From Actinomycetes bacterium (GTDB taxonomy: Bacteria > Actinomycetota > Actinomycetes > Mycobacteriales > Mycobacteriaceae): a DNA stretch of 64,000 bases. The position numbers and the translations under genes are program-made. Shown in pieces: positions 17,133 to 24,953 of this stretch. Within the stretch, counting starts at the first letter, position 1. Each line of letters begins with the position of its first letter. Below the pieces are notes generated by a model. That model saw nothing but the letters and a program-made list of their open reading frames with translations, ran no database searches and was not told the DNA's origin. Location of the stretch: assembly GCA_023404955.1 (NCBI GenBank), contig JAEXZY010000034.1, positions 62,001 through 126,000 of the forward strand, read 5' to 3'.

Positions 17133-17905
17133 ACTTCCTTCAGCAGGCACTGTCCTTCATCTTCACCGCCGCCAACTGGTCCGGCCCGTCGGGGCTCGGC
17201 ATGCGGATCGTCGAGCACCTCGAATACACCGCGGTGGCGACGTTCTTCTCCGCGCTGATCGCCGTGCCGATCGGGATGCTGATCGGCCACACCGGACGCG
17301 GCACCTTCCTCGTCGTCACCGGCGTCAACGCGCTGCGCGCGCTGCCCACCTTGGGTGTGCTCCTGCTCGGCGTGCTGCTGTGGGGCCTGGGGCTGGTACC
17401 GCCGACGGTGGCGCTGATGCTGCTCGGCATACCGCCACTGCTGGCCGGTACGTACGCCGGCATCGCGAACGTGGACCGCTCGGTGGTCGACGCGGCACGG
17501 TCGATGGGGATGACGGAGCGGCGCATCCTGCTGCGCGTCGAGACCCCGAACGCGATGCCGCTGATCCTCGGTGGGTTGCGTACCGCAACACTGCAGATCG
17601 TCGCGACGGCCACGGTCGCGGCCTACGCCAGCCTGGGCGGGCTCGGTCGCTACCTGATCGACGGCATCAAAGTCCGGCAGTTCCACATCGCGCTGGTCGG
17701 CGCCCTGATGGTGACCCTACTGGCGCTGATCCTGGACGCGGCGCTGGCGTTCGCGGTGTGGCTGTCCGTGCCGGGGAGCGGGCGGTTGCGCGGCAGCCGA
17801 TCGCTGCCTCAGCCGTTCCTCTCCGACGAGGTGGCTCTCGAATCTCGACCCAGTTCGGCAGCCCGCCACGAACGGGTGGGGCCGTCGCCTACGGTAGACC
17901 CATGA
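17129..17905 (+). CDS. Osmoprotectant ABC transporter permease 2
   Basis: 258 aa from GTG 17129, overlapping the first permease gene by 4 bp. Membrane helices alternate with the EAA-like loop VDAARSMGMTERRILLRVE, then TPNAMPLILGGLRTA; the pattern NALRALPTLGVLLLGVLLWG matches OpuCD/ProW permeases. The last 40 residues after VPGSGRLRG are polar and not part of the core fold, longer than in many homologues. Last gene of the transporter operon; it overlaps the start of the next gene by 4 bp, so that gene may be co-transcribed. Confidence 0.87.
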   Translation: MNFLQQALSFIFTAANWSGPSGLGMRIVEHLEYTAVATFFSALIAVPIGMLIGHTGRGTFLVVTGVNALRALPTLGVLLLGVLLWGLGLVPPTVALMLLGIPPLLAGTYAGIANVDRSVVDAARSMGMTERRILLRVETPNAMPLILGGLRTATLQIVATATVAAYASLGGLGRYLIDGIKVRQFHIALVGALMVTLLALILDAALAFAVWLSVPGSGRLRGSRSLPQPFLSDEVALESRPSSAARHERVGPSPTVDP

Positions 17906-18498
17906 GTGAAGCCGACCGCTCTGAGACGACCGCCTTCCCCGCCGTGCTGACGTGGCGTGCGCCCGACGTGCCGCGGATGGAGTCGGTGCGCGTGCAGCTC
18001 TCGGGCAACCGCATCAAGGCCTACGGCCGCGTCGTCGCGGCTGCCACGTCGGCGCATCCGGCGTTCAACGCTTCCTACGATCTGGTCACCGACGAGACCG
18101 GCGCCACCAAGCGGCTGTCGATGACCGTCACGCTGGCCGAGCGCGAGCGCCAACTATCGGTCGCGCGCGACGAAGAGAACATGTGGCTGGTCCAGGAGCA
18201 CTCGGGGCAGACCAGCCGGTCGTCCTACGACGGCGCACTCGACGTCGACGTGATCTTCAGCCCGTTCTTCAACGCCCTGCCCATCCGTCGTGCCCACGTC
18301 ATGCCCGGGAGCGGGGAGGCGGTGACGGTGCCGGTCGTCTATCTTCGGGTGCCCGATCTGTCGGTGGACATCGCGCACATCAGCTACACGGCGAAAGACG
18401 ACAGCATCGCGCTGAAATCGCCCGTCGCCGACACCACCGTCACGGTCGACGCGAACGGTTTCATCCTCGATTATCCAGGCTTGGCAGAGCGGATCTGA
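17902..18498 (+). CDS. Putative glycolipid-binding (DUF1089-type) protein
   Basis: 198 aa from ATG 17902. A beta-rich single-domain protein with WRAPDVPRMESVRVQLSGNR near the N-terminus, a long strand-rich middle (LAERERQLSVARDEENMWLV) and DVDVIFSPFFNALPIRR. This layout fits the family annotated as putative glycolipid-binding, a lipocalin-like barrel; the name rests on a structural prediction and no ligand is established. It overlaps the permease gene upstream by 4 bp and its 3' end overlaps tyrA by 38 bp on the opposite strand. Confidence 0.7.
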   Translation: MSEADRSETTAFPAVLTWRAPDVPRMESVRVQLSGNRIKAYGRVVAAATSAHPAFNASYDLVTDETGATKRLSMTVTLAERERQLSVARDEENMWLVQEHSGQTSRSSYDGALDVDVIFSPFFNALPIRRAHVMPGSGEAVTVPVVYLRVPDLSVDIAHISYTAKDDSIALKSPVADTTVTVDANGFILDYPGLAERI

Positions 18499-19420
18499 TC
18501 ACGCCGCCGGCCCGTCCGGCGGCGGCCAGCTCGTCGCGCCAGCCCTCGGCGCCGATCACCGTGCCGACGATGTCGGGTCGGGTGACACTGTCGTAGCGCA
18601 CTCTGGCGGCATGCCCCGCGGTGACCAGATCCGCCACCGAACCGTGCTGGGCCAACTGCTCGCGGGCGCGGGTCAGCAGCTCCAGCGCCTCGTCGAGCAC
18701 CGGCACGAGCTCCGCGGCGTTGGCTTCGCACATCGCACGGACCAACTCCGGCGCGGTGGCCGCTACCCGGGTGCCGTCGCGGAAAGAACCCGCGGCCAGC
18801 GCGAACGCCAGCGGAACGTGCCCGGCCGTCGTCGCCAGCGCCTCGGCCAGCAGATGCGGCAGGTGCGAGATCGTGGCCGCGGCCCTGTCGTGCTCGTCGG
18901 ACCGGGCCGGCACTACGAACGAGCGGCAGTCCAGCGCCAACGTCATCACCTCGGTCCAGACCTGCGGCTCGACATGGTCGTCGACGCTGATCACCCACGG
19001 CGCTCCGACGAACAGATCCGCGTTACCCGCCGTCCACCCCGAGTGCGCGGTGCCGGTCATGGGGTGTCCGCCGACGAACCGGTCGAGCAGGCCCGCGTCG
19101 CGCACTTCAGCGAGGACAGCGCCCTTCACGCTGGTCACATCGGTCAGGGCGCACTGCGGGGCGGTGGCGCGGACGTGGGCGAGCATCGTCGGCAGGGCCG
19201 GCATCGGAACGGCGAGCACCACCACGGCATCGAGATCGGCGGCACGGGTGAGGGCCTCGTCGAGGTGGGTGGTTGCGTCGTACCCGTCGAATCGGGCGGC
19301 CTCGACGCCCTCGACCGACCTGTTGTACCCGAACACAGGACGCCCCGCGGCCCGGGCCGCGCGCATCAGCGAGCCACCGATCAACCCCAGACCCAGGACA
19401 CAGACGGGTGTCTTCTCCAC
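18461..19420 (-). CDS. tyrA: Prephenate dehydrogenase
   Basis: 319 aa from GTG 19420. The NAD-binding Rossmann fold starts GLGLIGGSLMRAARAAG, and the catalytic region holds the conserved GGHPMTGTAHSGW and a following ISHLPHLLAEAL helix. TyrA oxidatively decarboxylates prephenate to 4-hydroxyphenylpyruvate in tyrosine synthesis. No ACT regulatory domain is clear at the C-terminus. Its C-terminal codons overlap the convergent glycolipid-binding-type gene by 38 bp. It diverges from the gene at 19480, so the 59 bp between them hold both promoters. Confidence 0.9.
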   Translation of the reverse strand: MEKTPVCVLGLGLIGGSLMRAARAAGRPVFGYNRSVEGVEAARFDGYDATTHLDEALTRAADLDAVVVLAVPMPALPTMLAHVRATAPQCALTDVTSVKGAVLAEVRDAGLLDRFVGGHPMTGTAHSGWTAGNADLFVGAPWVISVDDHVEPQVWTEVMTLALDCRSFVVPARSDEHDRAAATISHLPHLLAEALATTAGHVPLAFALAAGSFRDGTRVAATAPELVRAMCEANAAELVPVLDEALELLTRAREQLAQHGSVADLVTAGHAARVRYDSVTRPDIVGTVIGAEGWRDELAAAGRAGGVIRSALPSLDNRG

Positions 19421-19479
19421 CTGTCCAGGTTGGCATAGCGCATGGTCAAGGCCATGGCAGGGGACTACGGTTACCTGTC

Positions 19480-20004
19480 ATGGGAGCGCAGCGTGCACAG
19501 GCGCAGGAGCGGTCGGTCGACGAACCGGACGGCTTCGGCGTGGCGGTGGTGCGTGAAGAGGGCAAGTGGCGGTGCACCGCGATGCGTGCGGGAGCCTTGA
19601 CCAGCCTGTCTGCCGCCGAGACGGAGCTACGCGAATTGCGCAGCGCAGGTGCGGTTTTCGGGATTCTGGACGTGGACGACGAGTTCTTCGTGATCGTCCG
19701 GCCCGCGCCGTCGGGCACCCGACTGCTGCTGTCCGACGCGACCGCGGCGCTGGACTACGACATCGCCGCGGAGGTGCTCGAGAAGCTCGACGCGGACTTC
19801 GACGACGAGGAACTCGAGAGCGCGGACCCGTTCGAGGAGGGTGATCTCGGGCTGCTGTCCGACATCGGCCTGCCCGAGGCGGTGCTGGGGGTGATCCTCG
19901 ACGAGAGTGACGACCTCTACGCCGACGAGCAGGTGGGCCGGATCGCGCGCGAGATGGGTTTCGCCGACGAGCTGGCCGCCGTGCTGGACCGATTGGGCCG
20001 GTGA
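19480..20004 (+). CDS. tRNA adenosine deaminase-associated protein
   Basis: 174 aa from ATG 19480. It is strongly acidic in its second half (LDADFDDEELESADPFEEGD) and contains the small-domain pattern FGILDVDDEFFVIVRP. Proteins of this family are encoded directly before tadA in actinobacteria and are named after that linkage; a biochemical role is not established. Here too its stop overlaps the tadA start by 4 bp, supporting translational coupling and a functional link. Confidence 0.85.
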   Translation: MGAQRAQAQERSVDEPDGFGVAVVREEGKWRCTAMRAGALTSLSAAETELRELRSAGAVFGILDVDDEFFVIVRPAPSGTRLLLSDATAALDYDIAAEVLEKLDADFDDEELESADPFEEGDLGLLSDIGLPEAVLGVILDESDDLYADEQVGRIAREMGFADELAAVLDRLGR

Positions 20005-20450
20005 CCGACGAGCAGCTGATTCGGGCTGCCCTGGCTGCCGCCGCTGCGGCGGGGCCGCGCGACGTGCCGATCGGTGCGGTGGTCGTGGCTGCCGACGGCA
20101 CGGAGCTGGCCCGGGCGGCGAACGCGCGCGAAGAGCTCGGTGATCCGACCGCGCACGCGGAGATCCTCGCGCTGCGTGCGGCGGCCGCGGTGCACGGCGA
20201 CGGGTGGCGGCTGGAGGGTGCGACGCTGGCGGTGACGGTGGAGCCGTGCACGATGTGCGCGGGCGCGCTCGTGATGGCGCGGGTGGCGCGGGTGGTGTTC
20301 GGGGCGTGGGAGCCCAAGACCGGGGCGGTCGGCTCGCTGTGGGATGTGGTGCGCGATCGCCGGCTGACGTATCGGCCGCAGGTGCGCGGCGGGGTGCTGG
20401 CCGAATTGTGCGCGGCACCGCTCGAGGAGTTCTTCGCCGGCCAGCGCTGA
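20001..20450 (+). CDS. tadA: tRNA(Arg) adenosine-34 deaminase
   Basis: 149 aa from GTG 20001. Zinc-site motifs of the cytidine-deaminase fold are clear: HAEI (TAHAEILALRAA, with the catalytic Glu) and PCxxC (VEPCTMCAGALVMARV). The downstream FGAWEPKTGAVGSLWDVV region also fits TadA. It converts A34 of tRNA-Arg(ACG) to inosine and is normally essential. Length is typical. It forms a two-gene unit with the associated protein upstream. The 111 bp to the tRNA-Ser gene hold no further gene. Confidence 0.93.
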   Translation: MTDEQLIRAALAAAAAAGPRDVPIGAVVVAADGTELARAANAREELGDPTAHAEILALRAAAAVHGDGWRLEGATLAVTVEPCTMCAGALVMARVARVVFGAWEPKTGAVGSLWDVVRDRRLTYRPQVRGGVLAELCAAPLEEFFAGQR

Positions 20451-20561
20451 CCGGCACGCCCAACGTGATACTTCTGCACGATCTCGGCACGATTCCGTGT
20501 CAAAGGTGCACGCTCGACGGCCGGTTTGGGCCGCGGGCCCTGGCTCGGTAAGCTGCCACAC

Positions 20562-20649
20562 GGTGGCGTGTCCGAGCGGCCTAAGGAGCACGCCTCGAAA
20601 GCGTGTGACGGGTAACCCCCGTCCGAGGGTTCAAATCCCTCCGCCACCG
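20562..20649 (+). tRNA. tRNA-Ser (anticodon CGA)
   Basis: An 88-nt class II tRNA. The acceptor stem GGTGGCG (20562-20568) pairs with CGCCACC (20642-20648), the discriminator is G20649, and CCA follows in the DNA. The anticodon arm reads CACGC-CTCGAAA-GCGTG, giving anticodon CGA for UCG serine codons. A long variable arm and the T-arm GAGGGTTCAAATCCCTC are present. The 3' part is the attachment site of the integrated element: the last 24 bases plus CCA recur at 30720-30746. Confidence 0.96.
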
Positions 20650-20652
20650 CCA
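20626..20652 (+). repeat. attL core (27-bp direct repeat in the tRNA-Ser 3' end)
   Basis: The 27 bp beginning AGGGTTCAAATCCCTC and ending CCACCGCCA are identical to 30720-30746. They cover half of the T-arm, the acceptor 3' strand and CCA, the usual crossover region for tyrosine integrases that use tRNA genes. The flanking base differs at both ends, which delimits the repeat. Because the tRNA stays complete on this side, integration does not damage it. Confidence 0.93.
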
Positions 20653-20653
20653 G

Positions 20654-20690
20654 AACCGCCCCCCTGTTTGCGCAGGTAAGGGCGGTTTTC
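20654..20690 (+). terminator. Hairpin terminator just inside the left end of the element
   Basis: AACCGCCC (20654-20661) pairs with GGGCGGTT (20680-20687), followed by TTTC. It stands 5 bases after the tRNA discriminator and probably ends tRNA-Ser transcription, replacing the host terminator that the insertion moved to 30746. It would also insulate the integrase gene from the tRNA promoter. Confidence 0.7.
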
Positions 20691-20721
20691 GCGTTTGCTG
20701 GCGAGCTGCGTGACCACGATC

Positions 20722-20740
20722 TGCCCACATTTTGCCCACA
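20722..20740 (+). repeat. Left arm-type integrase site candidates
   Basis: Two copies of TGCCCACA (20722-20729 and 20733-20740) spaced exactly 11 bp, just upstream of the integrase gene. The same octamer occurs with the same 11-bp spacing near the right end (30609-30638). Repeats near both ends of an element in helical phase are what arm-type sites of a tyrosine integrase look like. Their place before the gene would also allow autoregulation. Confidence 0.65.
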
Positions 20741-20772
20741 AAGTGTCGCGCTCGGTGCGTACCTTGCGGCTT

Positions 20773-21873
20773 ATGGCTCAGGTTGTTCAGTACCAGACGG
20801 CGCACGGCAAGCGGTACCGCGTGCGGTATCGCAAGCCGGACGGCAAGCAGACCGACAAGCGGGGATTCAAGACCAAGCGCGAGGCACAGGCGTTCGCGGC
20901 TGAGGTGGAGGTCTCCAAGAACCGGGGCGAGTACGTCGCCCCTTCGCTCGGACGGGTCACGGTGGGCGAGCTGTCGGGCGACTGGCTGGCGCGCAAGGAA
21001 CACGCGACCGCACGTTCCCATTACCGGATGCTGGAGTCGGCGTGGCGGGTGCACGTCGCCCCGAGGTGGGCGTCGGTGCCCGTCGCCGATATCGACCAGC
21101 TCGGAGTGGAGGCGTGGATCACCGACATGGTGCGCGGCGGCGCAGGTGCGACGACCGTGATGCGCGCGCACGGCGTCTTGTCGGGCATCCTGGCCGACGC
21201 CGTGAAGGGCAGACGGCTCGTGGCCAACCCCGCCAAGGGTGTGGGCAATCTGCCACGCAAGTGGGTGCGCCGACACGTCTACCTGTCAGCTGACGACGTT
21301 GCGCGTCTGGCCGACGAGTGCGGAGAGCATCGCCCGTTGGTGCTGACGCTGGCATATACCGGCACCCGGTGGGGCGAGGCCGTCGCTCTGCGCGTGCGTG
21401 ACGTGGAGTTCCTACGGCGTCGGCTGTCGATCCACGAGAACGCCGTACAGCTCGGCGTAGAGCACGCTGTGGGGCCGACCAAGGGCCGCACGGCGCGCTC
21501 TGTGCCGGTGCCCGCGTTCGTGCTTGATGAGCTGTCGGTGCTGTGCGCGGGCAAGCGGCCCGATGATCTGGTGTTCGGTGCGGGCGGTGGCGTGTATCTG
21601 CCGCGACCGAAGTCGAACGGCGGATGGTTCGCCGCTGCTGTGAAGCGAGCCGGGGTGCAGTCCATCACGCCGCACGATCTGCGGCACACCTGCGCATCCC
21701 TGGCTGTCAGCGCCGGGGTGAATGTGCTGGCGCTCCAGCGGATGCTCGGGCACAAGTCCGCGAAGGTGACCCTGGATACCTACGCCGACCTGTTCGACGC
21801 CGATCTCGACGCCGTGGCCATCGCGATGGACCGAGCGCGCACGGTTACGCTCCCAGCGAACCTCAGTAGTTAA
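20773..21873 (+). CDS. Tyrosine-family site-specific integrase
   Basis: 366 aa from ATG 20773; an in-frame start at 20695 would extend through the arm-type repeats. An N-terminal AP2-like arm-binding domain (YRVRYRKPDGKQTDKRGFKT, about 15-50) is followed by a SAM-like core-binding domain (about 65-160) and the catalytic domain. Catalytic residues are R199 (TGTRWGEAVALR), H301-R304 (HDLRH), H327 (LGHKSAKVTL) and the nucleophile Y337 (TYADL). It should recombine attP with the tRNA-Ser attB between the repeats at 20626 and 30720. All key residues are intact, so the element may still be mobile. Confidence 0.95.
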   Translation: MAQVVQYQTAHGKRYRVRYRKPDGKQTDKRGFKTKREAQAFAAEVEVSKNRGEYVAPSLGRVTVGELSGDWLARKEHATARSHYRMLESAWRVHVAPRWASVPVADIDQLGVEAWITDMVRGGAGATTVMRAHGVLSGILADAVKGRRLVANPAKGVGNLPRKWVRRHVYLSADDVARLADECGEHRPLVLTLAYTGTRWGEAVALRVRDVEFLRRRLSIHENAVQLGVEHAVGPTKGRTARSVPVPAFVLDELSVLCAGKRPDDLVFGAGGGVYLPRPKSNGGWFAAAVKRAGVQSITPHDLRHTCASLAVSAGVNVLALQRMLGHKSAKVTLDTYADLFDADLDAVAIAMDRARTVTLPANLSS

Positions 21874-21878
21874 CAGAC

Positions 21879-21980
21879 GCTGACAATGCCTGACAATGCT
21901 GGTAGTGGTCGTCATTCAAACATTCTCTCGCACAATACTATTCAATTTGAGCGTCTGGTTGTCAGCTAGCTTTGCTGACA
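21879..21980 (+). promoter_or_regulatory. Operator-like repeat cluster before the first HTH gene
   Basis: The motif GCTGACA(A) occurs at 21879 and, as CTGACAATGC, again at 21890. It occurs inverted as TTGTCAGC ending at 21966 and direct again at 21974, where GTCAGC-TAGCTTT-GCTGAC forms a small palindrome touching the ATG of the next gene. The stretch is AT-richer than its surroundings. This looks like a promoter controlled by one of the element's small HTH proteins, or an excisionase-binding region. Confidence 0.5.
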
Positions 21981-22186
21981 TGAGCACAACCGATCAGCGG
22001 CGAGCTGGACTCGCCAAGGCGGCTGAAGTCGCTGACTATCTCCAAACGACCCCCTCGCATCTGGCGAATCTTCGGTTCTTGGGCACTGGCCCAGCATTCG
22101 TGAAGCTTGGTCGCTCGGTGCGCTACAGGTGGTCCGACGTGGACGCCTGGGTGCAGGCGAACCGCCAGACCAGATCGTTGCGTTGA
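21980..22186 (+). CDS. Small helix-turn-helix protein (excisionase/AlpA-like)
   Basis: 68 aa from ATG 21980. A MerR/excisionase-type winged helix: AAEVADYLQTTPSHLANLRFLG is the helix-turn-helix, then the wing GPAFVKLGRSVRYRWSDVDAWV, ending in a basic tail. The K-x-G-R-x-V-R-Y-x3-D-V-x-A-W pattern is typical of the HTH_17 family, which includes phage excisionases. Its position right after the integrase supports a recombination-directionality or repressor role. It follows a cluster of repeats that it may bind itself. Confidence 0.75.
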   Translation: MSTTDQRRAGLAKAAEVADYLQTTPSHLANLRFLGTGPAFVKLGRSVRYRWSDVDAWVQANRQTRSLR

Positions 22187-22305
22187 CCGCGCGGTGCTAC
22201 GCCCACTGAGCGACACGCCAATACGAAGGACAATGACAGCGTTTACGTTGACAGATAACGCTTTTCGCTTTACCGCGCGCGCCTTGCGGTGCTTCTCTGA
22301 GCTGT

Positions 22306-22728
22306 ATGACCGTATTGGAAAGACCCCTCACCCGCGTCGAAGCTGCTGAACAGCTTGGCATCTCACTGTCCCTGCTGGACAAGCTCACCGCCAACGGGCA
22401 GCTCGTTCCCACCAAGATCGGACGCCGCACGGTGTACCAGCAGCAGCACTTGCGCGCCTACCTGGAGTCGCAGGCACAGCCCAGGGAGGCGAAAACCGTG
22501 AGTCACCCCGACGAACAGCAGATCGCGGCGCTGACCGTGCTCCGCGCCGTGGAGCACCGTATGCAGGGCGACGCCGACGCGATGATCCGCACCTTGCGCG
22601 GCACAGGGCGGCAGGTGTCGCTGCGGCTACTCGAAGCAACCGAGATCATCGCCCACTTGCTCCAGCACAGCGACCGCCCCGAGCAGGCGCTGGCCGCGCT
22701 GCTGCAAAGCGTGCGACCCGCCGACTGA
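22306..22728 (+). CDS. HTH protein with helical C-terminal domain
   Basis: 140 aa from ATG 22306. Residues 8-55 are another HTH_17-type domain (LTRVEAAEQLGISLSLLDKL, then IGRRTVYQQQHLRAYLES). The rest is an extra mostly helical segment (about 70-138), absent from simple excisionases. It may be the element's transcriptional switch or a second directionality factor; phiRv-type elements also carry small DNA-binding proteins at this place. The 119 bp upstream contain an AT-rich stretch around 22235-22270 that could hold its promoter. Confidence 0.65.
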   Translation: MTVLERPLTRVEAAEQLGISLSLLDKLTANGQLVPTKIGRRTVYQQQHLRAYLESQAQPREAKTVSHPDEQQIAALTVLRAVEHRMQGDADAMIRTLRGTGRQVSLRLLEATEIIAHLLQHSDRPEQALAALLQSVRPAD

Positions 22729-22802
22729 GAAACGGAGGCACCCGGCGCGGGTAGGTCGTCGCGCCGGGTGCCTTAAGGGGTCCAGGGAAAAAGGACAAGC
22801 CC

Positions 22803-23717
22803 ATGTTAGTCAACCGATCTGACAAGCCGCCCCACCACGAGGGACTAGATCGCGCCCTACCGGGCAGCTACGTCGACGTGATCCGTGAGGGCACCCCGAC
22901 CGGGTACTACAGCGATGTTTACGGCGCTCTGGTGTCGATTGCGATGTCAGCGTTTCGGCGAGGTTGGACAGAATCCGAGTTCATTATCGAGATCAGCAAC
23001 GTCGGCGCGAACGCCAAGCTGTGGATGCAAGTTCTACGGGTCCGCGCCCGCGACGGTAAGGCAAGCCGCTCCCAACAGGCCGGTATCCGAGTGCTGCACA
23101 AAGCCTGGAGTCAAGCCGTCGCCAATTGCAACAACGTCGGCCTGCGCAGCCGCGAGGAACTGCGCGCCGAGGCCGTCGAGCGAGCTTTCCAGTGGACTGA
23201 CCGCCTGGTCGACAACCCCGACGACTTGACCGACGCCGAGCAGGCGGTGATGGGCTACGTCATCTCCGAGACGGAAAGGCGCGGACGGCTGCGGGTTACC
23301 TGCCCTGGCAGGGCAGTTGCCGAGTACGCGAAGCTCTCGCACAGGACGGCAGTCCGAATCCTGGAACGACTTGACCAGCGTGGACTGCTCGACAAGTGCT
23401 CATCGGGCAGACCTCAAAGCCGGGACGGATCGCCGGGGAAGGCAGCGACCTTCTCTCTGGTCGACCCGGCTGGCTTGGCACATATACATCCGGTGGATAT
23501 ACCTATGTGCCAACCTCAACCATCGTTCATGTACCGCCTGTTCCGTTTCGGCCAGCCCGCCGAGTTCGCTCATACCTGCCGAGTTCACGTCTTGCGCGTC
23601 TGGCACCTCGCGGAGAAACGAGGCGCACAGCGAGTAGCCAGCCATTCACCTGCCACCACTTCTACGCAAACACGCACAACCATTGCGGCTCGGCACTACT
23701 CAGCGAGGACTCCATGA
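22803..23717 (+). CDS. Winged-helix protein, possibly for element replication
   Basis: 304 aa from ATG 22803. The N-terminal 110 residues (SYVDVIREGTPTGYYSDVYG, then FRRGWTESEFIIEI) are not recognised. Residues about 150-200 look like a winged helix (GRLRVTCPGRAVAEYAKLSH, then RTAVRILERLDQRGLLDKCS). The C-terminal third is low in recognisable structure. In small integrated elements a wHTH protein at this position is often a replication initiator, but no helicase or primase motif is seen, so this is a guess. Its stop overlaps the next start as ATGA. Confidence 0.55.
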   Translation: MLVNRSDKPPHHEGLDRALPGSYVDVIREGTPTGYYSDVYGALVSIAMSAFRRGWTESEFIIEISNVGANAKLWMQVLRVRARDGKASRSQQAGIRVLHKAWSQAVANCNNVGLRSREELRAEAVERAFQWTDRLVDNPDDLTDAEQAVMGYVISETERRGRLRVTCPGRAVAEYAKLSHRTAVRILERLDQRGLLDKCSSGRPQSRDGSPGKAATFSLVDPAGLAHIHPVDIPMCQPQPSFMYRLFRFGQPAEFAHTCRVHVLRVWHLAEKRGAQRVASHSPATTSTQTRTTIAARHYSARTP

Positions 23718-24469
23718 GTGACTACCACGTCTGCGGTTGCGGGCGCGGATACTTCGACCCCACCGACTACCGCACCTGCTACGAATGCTTCACAGAACGC
23801 CGCACTGGCTACACCGAATGCATCTGGTGTGGCCGCTGGCACTCGATCAAATTCGACACCTGCTATCGCTGCCGGATCGTGCCGGGGCGCAACGAAGCCG
23901 CCCGCGATCTGCGCCTGGACATCCTCATGCGCGACGAGTTCACCTGCCAGAACTGCGGCGTCACCGAGGGCGCAATGCACGTCGACCACATCGAGCCGTG
24001 CGCCAAGGGTGGGCTGGCCGTGCCGTGGAACTTGCAGGTGTTGTGTGCTCACTGCAACGGTGACAAGGGCACGCAGTATGACTGGCGCTGGGAGGAACGC
24101 CGCCTGCGTCTGATGCACCTCTACCTGTCGTTCGGGTGGGGGCTGCTCGATGAAGGGCAGCGCGACCGGCTCGTGCGTGACGCCCAGGACTACGGCGACA
24201 GATTCGACTCGCATACCCGGTACCGGGAGCGCATCGGAGCGGTCCTGCCGGTGCCGCAATGGGCGCTCGACAGAGCTGACGGGTGGATTGGCTTGCGGAG
24301 GTGCCGAACGTGGCGCTGCGCGGATTCCAGGGCGCGCGCCGCACCACCTACCGAGTGCGCGACTGCCAGCAGTTCAGGGATTGCCCGCCAACCGATTCCA
24401 CCGCAAGCGTCGACCAACACTCGTGCGCAGAAGAGCGAGAAAAGGTGTCGGGTCTGCGCGGCACACTGA
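23714..24469 (+). CDS. HNH endonuclease with zinc-ribbon modules
   Basis: 251 aa from ATG 23714. Two zinc-ribbon-like pairs come first: C7/C9 with C22/C25, and C36/C39 with C50/C53. The HNH core follows: C78/C81, then MHVDHIEPCAKGG (H89, D91, H92), N106 and CAHC (C111, C114), with the ββα-metal geometry of HNH nucleases. The last 55 residues or so are Arg/Ala/Pro-rich and overlap another plausible reading frame (24283-24492), so the real C-terminus may differ or a frameshift may exist. It is coupled to the preceding gene by ATGA. Confidence 0.7.
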   Translation: MSDYHVCGCGRGYFDPTDYRTCYECFTERRTGYTECIWCGRWHSIKFDTCYRCRIVPGRNEAARDLRLDILMRDEFTCQNCGVTEGAMHVDHIEPCAKGGLAVPWNLQVLCAHCNGDKGTQYDWRWEERRLRLMHLYLSFGWGLLDEGQRDRLVRDAQDYGDRFDSHTRYRERIGAVLPVPQWALDRADGWIGLRRCRTWRCADSRARAAPPTECATASSSGIARQPIPPQASTNTRAQKSEKRCRVCAAH

Positions 24470-24492
24470 CACCGAGGAGTAGCAGCACATGA
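24283..24492 (+). CDS. Possible small gene overlapping the HNH gene's 3' end
   Basis: 69 aa from GTG 24283 in a frame different from the HNH protein; its stop overlaps the next ATG as ATGA, matching the style of this operon. Codon third positions are mostly G or C, and the sequence (VDWLAEVPNVALRGFQGARR, later RDCQQFRDCPPTDS) looks protein-like. Overlap of 187 bp with the HNH frame is unusual. One of the two frames is probably not translated here, or the HNH frame was extended by an indel. Function unknown. Confidence 0.4.
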   Translation: MDWLAEVPNVALRGFQGARRTTYRVRDCQQFRDCPPTDSTASVDQHSCAEEREKVSGLRGTLTPRSSST

Positions 24493-24953
24493 CGACCGCA
24501 CCGACGTGGAGCACGACACCACCGCCGCAGGCGTGGGCCGACGCCATCACCGCCGCGCAGCACGCCGCCCAGGGTGACCCGTTGCAGTGTTGTGTGACCA
24601 TCGCCGAGAGTCGCTGCAATCCGGGCTGGCTCGTCATCGCCTCGGTGTCCCTGCTCGCCGCCGTCATCGCCGAGGGTGTCACCGCCGACGAGTTGCGTGC
24701 CGAGGTGTTGCGGATTGCCGCCGACACGGGCGCGAGCAACTACATGGTGACCGCCAGCTTGGAGGTCGTCGCGCTCGCCGAGGCGATGCAGCGCGACGAG
24801 CTGCCGACCATCTACGAACTGTTCGCGGGGTCGCAGGTGTCGGCGTTCGACCTGGCGCACGGGGCATGCTCGCTGACCGGGCAGTCGATAGCCGCTGTGG
24901 GCGTGGACGTTCCCGGCGTGTTCGACCGGCTGCGCCGATACGGGGGTCGCTGA
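24489..24953 (+). CDS. Hypothetical protein of the integrated element
   Basis: 154 aa from ATG 24489. The composition is Ala-rich and mostly helical, with no signal peptide; a hydrophobic helix (GWLVIASVSLLAAVIAEGV) is short and alanine-rich and more likely buried than membrane-spanning. I do not recognise it. Overlapping stop/start junctions on both sides place it in a single transcript with the HNH and WhiB-like genes. Confidence 0.6.
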   Translation: MTTAPTWSTTPPPQAWADAITAAQHAAQGDPLQCCVTIAESRCNPGWLVIASVSLLAAVIAEGVTADELRAEVLRIAADTGASNYMVTASLEVVALAEAMQRDELPTIYELFAGSQVSAFDLAHGACSLTGQSIAAVGVDVPGVFDRLRRYGGR

